A stretch of 10,511 bases of DNA from Clostridia bacterium (GTDB taxonomy: Bacteria; Bacillota; Clostridia; Oscillospirales; Butyricicoccaceae), in NCBI GenBank assembly GCA_017556565.1, contig JAFYMQ010000199.1, positions 1-10,511 on the forward strand, in the 5' to 3' direction. Position 1 is the first letter of the stretch. Each line of letters opens with the position of its first letter. The notes beneath the pieces were generated by a model that saw only the letters and a list, made by a program, of their open reading frames with translations, did no database searches and was not told the DNA's origin. Shown here piece after piece: positions 1 to 5,958 of the stretch. The translations under genes were made by a program, and so were the position numbers.

Positions 1-1191
1 CAGTCCCATGGGACCTCTTGCGTGGAGTTTCTGTGTGGATATGCCGATCTCCGCGCCGAATCCCATCTCCTCACCGTCTGTGAAACGGGTGGATGCATTG
101 ACGTATACCACAGCCGAGTCCACACCGGTGCAGAAGAGGACTGCTTCCCTCTCGTCCTCGGTTACGATGCAGTCGCTATGCTTGGTATGATGGCGGGAAA
201 TATGCTCTATTGCTTCTTCTGTACTGTCTACAACCTTTACAGCAAGAATGTAGTCGAGGAACTCTTTGCCAAAGTCGCTGTCCTGAGCCGCGGTGACATT
301 CTGCAGTATTTCGCGGGCTTTGAGGTCGCATCTGAGCTCGACGTTCTTTTCGTTGAGCTTGGTCTGAGCCATGGGCAGGAACTCAAAAGCGACGTCCTTG
401 TGTACCAGCAGGGTCTCGGCAGCATTGCACACGCTGGTGCGCTGGGTCTTGGCATTGAATATAATATTGACAGCCTTGTCAAGGTCGGCAGTGGGCGCAA
501 CATACACGTGGCACACGCCTGTGCCGGTCTCGATAACGGGTACGGATGCGTTCTCCACAACCGAGGATATAAGACCTGCGCCGCCGCGGGGAATGAGCAC
601 ATCGATATAACCGCGCAGACGCATCATCTCACGTGCGGTCTCGCGGGAGGTATCATGGAGCAGCTGGATGCAGTCTTCGGGCAGGCCCACCGATGCAACG
701 GCGCGGCGCATAACACTCTCGAGAGCAAGGTTGGAGTTGATAGTCTCTTTGCCGCCGCGGAGGAATGCTGCGCTGCCGGCTTTGAGGCAGAGTACGGCAG
801 AGTCTACAGTGACATTGGGGCGTGCTTCATAGATGATGCCGATAACGCCCATAGGCACACGCACTTTGCATACGCCGAGGCCGTTGGGCAGGGTGTTTTC
901 GCTGAGGATCTCCCCTACCGGGTCGGGCAGGGCGGCGACCTTGAGCACGGCTTTGGCTATGCTCTCCACACGCTGGGCAGTCAGGGTAAGTCTGTCCAGC
1001 ATAGAGGGGTTCATGCCGCTTGCTTTGGCTGCAGATATATCCTCGGCATTGGCTGCCAGAATAGCGTCCATATTATCGGTCAGCGCCTGAGAAATAGCGG
1101 TCAGGGCGGCATTTTTCTGCTCGGTGGATGTTCTTGCAAGCACCTTTGCCGCCGCGGCGGCGCGGATGCCCATGGATTGAAGTTCGGTCAT
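1..1191 (-). CDS. proA: Gamma-glutamyl phosphate reductase (ProA), C-terminus cut by window edge
   Basis: ProA reduces gamma-glutamyl phosphate to glutamate-5-semialdehyde with NADPH, the second step of proline synthesis, in the cytoplasm. The minus strand is open for 397 codons from the ATG at 1191 to position 1 with no stop. The family is usually about 415 residues, so only about 20 C-terminal residues are missing. Visible hallmarks are the aldehyde-dehydrogenase-type block GVIGIIYEARPNVTVDSAV (115-133) followed by LKAGSAAFLRGGKE (136-149), IPRGGAGLI (200-208), ETGTGVCHVYV (221-231), and QRTSVCNAAETLL (250-262), whose Cys255 is the expected catalytic thiol. The last visible part contains EEMGFGAEIGIST. 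The start is fixed by AGGAGGT seven bases upstream, inside the end of proB, and by the 3-base gap to the proB stop. The two genes form one operon. Family assignment is very secure. Confidence 0.97.
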   Translation of the reverse strand, partial: MTELQSMGIRAAAAAKVLARTSTEQKNAALTAISQALTDNMDAILAANAEDISAAKASGMNPSMLDRLTLTAQRVESIAKAVLKVAALPDPVGEILSENTLPNGLGVCKVRVPMGVIGIIYEARPNVTVDSAVLCLKAGSAAFLRGGKETINSNLALESVMRRAVASVGLPEDCIQLLHDTSRETAREMMRLRGYIDVLIPRGGAGLISSVVENASVPVIETGTGVCHVYVAPTADLDKAVNIIFNAKTQRTSVCNAAETLLVHKDVAFEFLPMAQTKLNEKNVELRCDLKAREILQNVTAAQDSDFGKEFLDYILAVKVVDSTEEAIEHISRHHTKHSDCIVTEDEREAVLFCTGVDSAVVYVNASTRFTDGEEMGFGAEIGISTQKLHARGPMGL

Positions 1192-1194
1192 AGA

Positions 1195-1989
1195 TTATAC
1201 CTCCTTTGCGGGAAGAAATACCGTACCGACCTGCTTGCCGTCAAGCAGATCGTAAATCTTGTTCATGTCATGGCTGTTCATGATGCACATAGCGCAGCCT
1301 GCCTGAGTGGCTATCTTGGCAGCGGCTATCTTGGTAGCCATACCGCCTGTGCCTACCTTTGAGCCTGCGCCGCCCGCCATGCGCTCGATGCTCTCGTCGA
1401 TCTTTTCGACCACGGGGATAAGCTTGGCGTTGGGATCTTCGTTGGGGTTTGCATCATACAGACCGTCAATATCGCTCATCAGTATCAGTCCGTCTGCTCC
1501 GGTCAAAGAAGCGACGATAGCCGACAGGGTATCGTTGTCGCCTATCTCTATCTCCTCGACAGAGACGGTGTCATTTTCGTTGACTATGGGGATAGCGCCC
1601 CACTGCTGAAGCTGGGAGAAGGTATTCTCTACGTTGTGCTTGCGCTTGGGATTTTCGATATCCTCGCGGGTAAGCAGAACCTGAGCGATCTTGTGGTTAT
1701 ATTCGGAGAAAAACTTGTCATACAGATACATCAGCTCGCTCTGACCTACCGCAGCCGCTGCCTGACGCTCGGCGGTGGTCTTGGGGTATACACGCAGGCC
1801 AAGCTTGGCTGTACCTACGGCGATAGCGCCCGAAGATACCAGCACGACCTTTTTGCCGCTGTTGTGAATATCCGAAAGCAGCTTGCACAGACTCTCTATG
1901 CGGCGCATATTGATAAGTCCTGTATCGTAAGTAAGTGAAGATGAGCCGATTTTGACGACTATTTGTTTGGCATTTTTGAATTGATCCAT
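1195..1989 (-). CDS. proB: Glutamate 5-kinase (ProB), short form without PUA domain
   Basis: ProB phosphorylates glutamate to gamma-glutamyl phosphate with ATP, the committed and usually proline-inhibited step of proline synthesis. The 264-residue protein shows the amino-acid kinase fold in order: VVKIGSSSL (11-19), VSSGAIAVGTAKLGL (51-65), AVGQSELMYLYDKFF (80-94), PIVNENDTVS (134-143), GDNDTLSAIVA (150-160), LMSDIDGLYDANP (170-182) and GTGGMATKIAAAKIA (213-227). It stops after the kinase domain. E. coli ProB is about 367 residues and adds a C-terminal PUA domain, so this is the short form known in several Gram-positive lineages. An in-frame ATG lies 18 codons upstream, but the start at 1989 is chosen because GGAGG sits six bases before it and the kinase homology begins there. 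The upstream ATG would lie above the predicted promoter. It is followed by proA after 3 bases. Confidence 0.97.
   Translation of the reverse strand: MDQFKNAKQIVVKIGSSSLTYDTGLINMRRIESLCKLLSDIHNSGKKVVLVSSGAIAVGTAKLGLRVYPKTTAERQAAAAVGQSELMYLYDKFFSEYNHKIAQVLLTREDIENPKRKHNVENTFSQLQQWGAIPIVNENDTVSVEEIEIGDNDTLSAIVASLTGADGLILMSDIDGLYDANPNEDPNAKLIPVVEKIDESIERMAGGAGSKVGTGGMATKIAAAKIATQAGCAMCIMNSHDMNKIYDLLDGKQVGTVFLPAKEV
1199..1205 (-). promoter_or_regulatory. Ribosome-binding site of proA
   Basis: The minus strand reads AGGAGGT here, seven bases before the proA ATG at 1191. It lies within the last codons of proB, so proA translation probably benefits from ribosomes finishing proB. The site fixes the proA start. 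Confidence 0.85.
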
Positions 1990-1995
1990 ACTGCG

Positions 1996-2000
1996 CCTCC
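1996..2000 (-). promoter_or_regulatory. Ribosome-binding site of proB
   Basis: The minus strand reads GGAGG, six bases before the ATG at 1989. It decides between this start and the in-frame ATG at 2043, which lacks a comparable site at the right distance and lies at or above the predicted promoter. Confidence 0.8.
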
Positions 2001-2011
2001 GCAAGTATAAT

Positions 2012-2026
2012 AATAACAGCGTTATT
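2012..2026. promoter_or_regulatory. Small dyad over the proBA -10/start region
   Basis: AATAAC (2012-2017) and GTTATT (2021-2026) form a perfect 6-bp inverted repeat around AGC. The dyad overlaps the inner edge of the predicted proBA -10 and the expected transcription start. It could be a weak operator, or chance in an AT-rich spacer. No known operator consensus was recognised. Confidence 0.3.
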
Positions 2027-2053
2027 GTATCATAACCTGCCACAAAAGTTCAA
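2024..2053 (-). promoter_or_regulatory. Predicted promoter of proBA
   Basis: On the minus strand, TTGAAC (2048-2053) is followed after 18 bases by TACAAT (2024-2029). A TG one base upstream of the -10 makes it an extended -10. It faces proB and would give a leader of about 28 bases, too short for a T-box or riboswitch. This is a sigma-A type match seen in sequence; activity is inferred. Confidence 0.6.
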
Positions 2054-2060
2054 GCAGTTA

Positions 2061-2089
2061 TTGAAAAAGCCGACTAATAATGATAGAAT
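2061..2089 (+). promoter_or_regulatory. Predicted promoter of the five-gene operon
   Basis: TTGAAA (2061-2066) and TAGAAT (2084-2089) are 17 bases apart, with a TG extended -10 at 2081-2082. This is a close match to a sigma-A promoter. The 8-base unit ATAGAATA is repeated at 2083-2090 and 2093-2100, ten bases apart, so the -10 is partly duplicated downstream. The leader to the ATG at 2130 would be about 35 bases. The -35 lies 7 bases from the -35 of the divergent proBA promoter. Confidence 0.65.
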
Positions 2090-2129
2090 AGTATAGAATA
2101 ATAAATATAATATATAAAGAGGTATAATT

Positions 2130-2849
2130 ATGATCAACGGCAAACCTATAATCTGTGTCTCCAGCTCTTCCAACCACGTCCCCACCAAGGGTGAAGCAAC
2201 CCGCGACCTGTGGCTCAACGACACCTATGCTGCCGCAGTTTCCAACGCAGGCGGTATCGTAGTTATCCCCGGCGAGCGCAATGCCGAGGACTATGCAGAC
2301 TTCTGCGACGGTCTTATGCTGACAGGCGGCCCCGATATCGATCCCGAGGTATACGGCGAGACCAAGTTCAACGACACAGTAAAATGCGACCCCATCCGCA
2401 CCGCATTTGAGATACCTCTTGCCAAGGCATTCATTGCACGCAAGAAGCCTATTTTTACCATCTGCCGCGGCTTCCAGCTGATAAACTGCATTCTGGGCGG
2501 TACTCTGTATCAGGACATCGTTGAGCAGCTGGGCTACGTACACATCCACGCCAACATCCTGCGCCACAACATCACCGCTGTAGAGGGCTCTATCATGTAC
2601 AATCTGTTCGGCGAAGAGTTCAAGGTAAACAGCTACCACCATCAGGTCATCAAGGATCTGGGCGAAGGTCTCAAGGTCACTGCCCGTTCTGTTGAGGGAC
2701 TTATCGAAGCATACGAGCACGAGAGCCTGCCTATATTCGGCGTGCAGTTCCATCCCGAGCGCCTGACCGACAGCTGGTATGACGGCAAGACTCAGGACTT
2801 TGCTCCTCTGTTTGAGCACTTTGTCAACATGGCAAAAAACGGAAAATAA
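2130..2849 (+). CDS. PuuD-like gamma-glutamyl hydrolase, copy 1 (peptidase C26, class I amidotransferase-like)
   Basis: This 239-residue cytoplasmic enzyme belongs to the family that includes gamma-glutamyl-GABA hydrolase PuuD. Members cleave the gamma-amide bond of gamma-glutamyl compounds and release glutamate. The single domain shows the oxyanion segment LTGGPDIDPEVYGE (64-77), the nucleophile elbow FTICRGFQLIN (109-119) with Cys112, NSYHHQVIKD (167-176), and GVQFHPE (204-210), which supplies His208 and Glu210. The catalytic triad is therefore complete. AAAGAGG lies seven bases upstream of the ATG, under a good promoter. It is the first gene of the plus-strand operon. The next gene begins 31 bases after its stop and is a clear paralogue, about 64% identical by hand alignment. 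The true substrate cannot be read from sequence. No polyamine-pathway partners (puuA, puuB, puuC) are in view, so a role in putrescine breakdown is not supported. Confidence 0.88.
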   Translation: MINGKPIICVSSSSNHVPTKGEATRDLWLNDTYAAAVSNAGGIVVIPGERNAEDYADFCDGLMLTGGPDIDPEVYGETKFNDTVKCDPIRTAFEIPLAKAFIARKKPIFTICRGFQLINCILGGTLYQDIVEQLGYVHIHANILRHNITAVEGSIMYNLFGEEFKVNSYHHQVIKDLGEGLKVTARSVEGLIEAYEHESLPIFGVQFHPERLTDSWYDGKTQDFAPLFEHFVNMAKNGK

Positions 2850-2880
2850 CCATCGGCTAATCTGCTAAAGGCATCTTAAT

Positions 2881-3591
2881 ATGATCAACGGAAAACCTCT
2901 GATTTGTATCACAGCCGATTCCAACAGCCGCGCTGCAGCACCCAATGCGCCCCGGGACTTGTGGCTGAATGATTTTTACTGTGAAGCCATACACAACGCA
3001 GGCGGCGTAGCCGTGATTACCGGTGAGCGCAACCCCGAGGAATATGCCGAGCTGTGCGACGGCGTCATTATGTCGGGCGGCCCTGATCTGGAGCCCGAAT
3101 ACTACGGCGAGACCGTACTCAACGACACTGTGCGCATCGACCCGCCCCGTACGGCATTCGAGCTGCCTCTTATGCAGGCATTTATTGAGCGCAAAAAGCC
3201 TATGTTCGGTATTTGCCGCGGTTTTCAGATGATAAACTACGCACTTGGCGGCACACTCTATCAGGATCTTGTCGAGCAGCTGGGCTACGTGCATTTTGCC
3301 GAGGGACTTTATCACGACGTTACCTGCACAAAAGACTCTGTGCTCTGCCGTCTGTTTGGCGAAAAGTTCAAGGTAAACAGCTATCACCATCAGGCGGTCA
3401 AAGACCCCGGCCGCGGTCTTATCGTAACTGCCCGCTCGGTTGAGGGCATCATTGAGGCATACGAGCACGAAAGCTTGCCTATTATCGGCACTCAGTTCCA
3501 TCCCGAGCGTATGTCGGGTCGTTGGAGCGGAGACAAGACCCCGGATTTTGCACCGATTTTTGACCATTTTATCAACATGACCAAAAAATAA
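2881..3591 (+). CDS. PuuD-like gamma-glutamyl hydrolase, copy 2 (tandem paralogue)
   Basis: This 236-residue protein is a second C26-family gamma-glutamyl hydrolase. It keeps the full triad: Cys112 in FGICRGFQMIN (109-119), and His207 and Glu209 in GTQFHPE (203-209). The oxyanion segment is MSGGPDLEPEYYGE (64-77). It aligns to copy 1 end to end with one single-residue gap near residue 143, and about 152 of 236 positions are identical. Conservation is very high around the active site and in SYHHQ and VTARSVEG. Divergence is concentrated at residues 11-24, at 141-157 and in the segment after HPER, regions that could shape the substrate pocket. The ribosome-binding site is weak (AAAGG, nine bases upstream), so expression may be lower or partly dependent on copy 1. 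Tandem duplication followed by divergence is the simplest reading. A heterodimer is possible but unsupported. Confidence 0.88.
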   Translation: MINGKPLICITADSNSRAAAPNAPRDLWLNDFYCEAIHNAGGVAVITGERNPEEYAELCDGVIMSGGPDLEPEYYGETVLNDTVRIDPPRTAFELPLMQAFIERKKPMFGICRGFQMINYALGGTLYQDLVEQLGYVHFAEGLYHDVTCTKDSVLCRLFGEKFKVNSYHHQAVKDPGRGLIVTARSVEGIIEAYEHESLPIIGTQFHPERMSGRWSGDKTPDFAPIFDHFINMTKK

Positions 3592-3624
3592 CCGCCCCCG
3601 CTGCCCTACGAAAGGAGCATAACA

Positions 3625-4845
3625 ATGAAGGCTTATGAGCGTTTGCTGCGCTACACATCTTTCAATACCATGTCCGACTCGTCAAGTTCAACCTGTCCCA
3701 GTACAAAGCCTCAGACCGAGTTTGCACATTTTCTTGCCGATGAGCTTTGCGCTCTGGGCGTAAAAGCATCGGTCGATGAGTACGGATACGTGTACGGTCA
3801 CATCCCGTCCAATATCGAGCACAGCGCACCCAAGGTGGGCTTTATCGCACATCTGGACACCGCATCCGATGCACCCTCCGACAACGTCCGCCCCCGCATC
3901 ATAAACGACTATGACGGACAGGTCATCACTCTGGATGACGGCCAGCTGCTGTCACCCGAGGAGTTCCCCGTACTCAAGGACTACGTCGGCTGCGATCTGA
4001 TCGTCACCGACGGCAGGACTCTTCTGGGCGCCGATGACAAGGCAGGTATTGCCGAGATCGTGACAATGGCAGAGTATCTGACCTCCCACCCTGAGTTCAA
4101 GCACGGTGACATTGCCATAGCCTTTACACCCGATGAGGAGATCGGCAGGGGTACCAAGCATTTTGATCTGCAGGCATTCGGTGCGGATTTTGCCTATACC
4201 GTAGACGGCGGCGCATTCGGTCAGGTGGAGTATGAGAACTTTAATGCCGCCTCGGCGACAGTTTCCATAACCGGCCGCGCCATACATCCCGGCAGCGCCA
4301 AGGACAAGATGATCAACGCTATTTCTGTAGCCGTTGAGCTTGACGCCATGCTGCCCTATGACGCAAGACCTCAGAACACCGAGATGTATGAGGGATTCTA
4401 TCATCCCACCTCCATTGTAGGCACTGTGGAAAGTGCCGCACTCAAATATATCCTCCGCGACCACGACGCCGAGGAGCTGGAAAAGAAAAAAGCTGCCGTT
4501 GTCCGCGCCGCTTCCCGCCTCAACGAAAAATACGGCGGTCAGATAGTATCGGTCAGGATCTCCGACGGATACCGCAACATGGCAGACATCGTATCACGCC
4601 GACCCGAAATACTGCAGCTTGCCCGCCGCGCCGTTGAGGCTGTTGGCGGAACACCCGTATCCGAGCCTATCCGCGGCGGCACCGACGGTGCTACGCTGTC
4701 ATACATGGGTCTGCCCTGCCCCAATCTGGGCACAGGCAGCCACAATCACCACGGCAGGCTTGAGTTTGCCTGCGTGCAGGAGATGGACAAATGCTCGGCT
4801 ATGCTGCTTGCCATAGCCGGTCTTGCTGCCGAACAAAACTCTTAA
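3625..4845 (+). CDS. pepT: Peptidase T (tripeptide aminopeptidase, M20B)
   Basis: PepT is a cytoplasmic di-zinc aminopeptidase that removes the N-terminal residue from tripeptides, the last stage of peptide use. The 406-residue length is typical. Expected metal and catalytic residues are all visible: His76 and Asp78 in GFIAHLDTA (72-80), bridging Asp137 in LLGADDKAGIAE (133-144), catalytic Glu171 and Glu172 in FTPDEEIGRG (167-176), Asp194 in AYTVDGG (190-196), and His376 in the NHHGRLE motif. Arg350 in IRGGTDG (349-355) matches the conserved substrate-contact arginine. The lid (dimerisation) domain follows about residue 205, starting near GRAIHPGSAKDKMINA (217-232). AAAGGAG lies seven bases before the ATG. 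The gene sits 33 bases after the second hydrolase and 33 bases before the next gene, which fits a common transcript for peptide and gamma-glutamyl compound breakdown. Confidence 0.96.
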   Translation: MKAYERLLRYTSFNTMSDSSSSTCPSTKPQTEFAHFLADELCALGVKASVDEYGYVYGHIPSNIEHSAPKVGFIAHLDTASDAPSDNVRPRIINDYDGQVITLDDGQLLSPEEFPVLKDYVGCDLIVTDGRTLLGADDKAGIAEIVTMAEYLTSHPEFKHGDIAIAFTPDEEIGRGTKHFDLQAFGADFAYTVDGGAFGQVEYENFNAASATVSITGRAIHPGSAKDKMINAISVAVELDAMLPYDARPQNTEMYEGFYHPTSIVGTVESAALKYILRDHDAEELEKKKAAVVRAASRLNEKYGGQIVSVRISDGYRNMADIVSRRPEILQLARRAVEAVGGTPVSEPIRGGTDGATLSYMGLPCPNLGTGSHNHHGRLEFACVQEMDKCSAMLLAIAGLAAEQNS

Positions 4846-4866
4846 AAAACAAACTACAACACTACG

Positions 4867-4871
4867 GGAGG
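4867..4871 (+). promoter_or_regulatory. Ribosome-binding site that fixes a TTG start
   Basis: GGAGG within GGGAGGGG lies seven bases before the TTG at 4879. The next in-frame ATG is about 47 codons further on and would remove the first membrane segments, so TTG is the credible start. Confidence 0.8.
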
Positions 4872-4878
4872 GGATAAC

Positions 4879-5958
4879 TTGAAAACACCTAAAATATTCC
4901 TGAGCGCACTGCTCGTACTGTTTTGCATCTGGGGCATATGGAAGTTCTGGGGCGTTGCCAATCCGTTTATTGCCGCTATTATAGTCGCGTTTATACTGAC
5001 ACCCTTTGTTGATCTGATGGTCAACAAGCTCAAGTTTCCCCGTCTGATAGCGGTAATCGTGGCATTGGTGCTCGTAAGCGCGATTTTGATAGGCATCATA
5101 GCGGGTATTGCCTATTTTGCCATCAGTCAGCTCAACTCTCTGATGGGCGATATCGTCTCCTATGCATCAAACTACGACCAGTTTATCGATATGATACTGG
5201 ATTATCTCTCACGTCTGCATGCACCCGAGTACGTGCTCACCTTTGCCGAAAATCTGCTTGAGCAGAGCGACACCTATATCACATCCGGTCTGCAGCGTGT
5301 TATCAGCAGCCTTGTATCCATTTCGCTGGGCGCGGTTGACATTGTTGTTATCATCATTCTCTCGGTATATTTTACCCTGGACGGAAGAACCATCATCGCA
5401 TCTATCGAGCGTCTGCTGCCCGGCAGAGCCGCAAAGAGCTTTGACAAAGTTCTCGACGAGGTCGACACTCTCACCTGGAAGTACGTCCGCACACGTGTTA
5501 TTCTGTCACTGGGTATGGGCATCGTCACCTATATCGGTCTGCTGGTCATGGGCATCAAGTATGCCCTGCTCTTTGCGCTGATATCCTTTGTGCTTGACTT
5601 TATCCCCTATTTTGGCTCCATGCTGGCAGGCGTGCTTGAGGTATTCTACGTACTGCTGACCGGATCGCTGGGTCTTGCCATAGCTGTTGCAATTTTCGTG
5701 CTTATCGTTCAGCAGCTGGAAGGCAACATTGCCGCACCCAAGGTTCAGGGCGATGCAACCGGCATACATCCCATAACCATTATGTTTGCACTGCTTGCAT
5801 GCAACGTACTGTGGGGACCTTTCGGTATGCTGATCTCCACTCCTATCGCAATCATCGTAAAAGCTATATTGTCCGAAGTTCACAGTTATCTTGTGTCCGA
5901 CGATGACGCCCCTGCAGGCAAGTCGGGACCCGGTATCAACACACCCCAAACAGTATGA
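4879..5958 (+). CDS. AI-2E family (UPF0118) integral membrane protein
   Basis: This is a 359-residue polytopic membrane protein of the AI-2E transporter family. The family is named for a proposed autoinducer-2 exporter, but some members act as sodium(lithium)/proton antiporters, so the substrate is unknown. Hydrophobic segments lie near residues 6-24, 27-45, 56-82, 141-166, 206-224, 227-245, 250-277 and 300-330. A longer polar amphipathic stretch (about 85-140) lies between the third and fourth. The family signature is clear: LDFIPYFGSMLAGV (239-252), PKVQGDATGIHP (287-298) and LWGPFGMLISTPIAI (311-325). The tail is short and polar. Translation begins at TTG with a strong ribosome-binding site. 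The stop codon overlaps the start of the ABC-F gene in ATGA, so the two are probably translationally coupled. Family assignment is secure; function is not. Confidence 0.92.
   Translation: MKTPKIFLSALLVLFCIWGIWKFWGVANPFIAAIIVAFILTPFVDLMVNKLKFPRLIAVIVALVLVSAILIGIIAGIAYFAISQLNSLMGDIVSYASNYDQFIDMILDYLSRLHAPEYVLTFAENLLEQSDTYITSGLQRVISSLVSISLGAVDIVVIIILSVYFTLDGRTIIASIERLLPGRAAKSFDKVLDEVDTLTWKYVRTRVILSLGMGIVTYIGLLVMGIKYALLFALISFVLDFIPYFGSMLAGVLEVFYVLLTGSLGLAIAVAIFVLIVQQLEGNIAAPKVQGDATGIHPITIMFALLACNVLWGPFGMLISTPIAIIVKAILSEVHSYLVSDDDAPAGKSGPGINTPQTV

Noticed and set aside
22..1362. A 446-codon plus-strand open frame opposite proA and the end of proB.
   Set aside because: It mirrors proA with no ribosome-binding site and no family features, while the minus strand gives a full ProA with all motifs. 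Codon bias of the real gene explains the open antisense frame.
1990..2129. A T-box or riboswitch controlling proBA.
   Set aside because: The predicted leader is under 30 bases and has no T-box sequence, terminator/antiterminator pair or specifier stem.
2058..3567. Two minus-strand frames of 253 and 236 codons opposite the hydrolase genes, resembling each other.
   Set aside because: Their similarity follows from the duplicated sense genes. They have no plausible start signals or recognisable domains.
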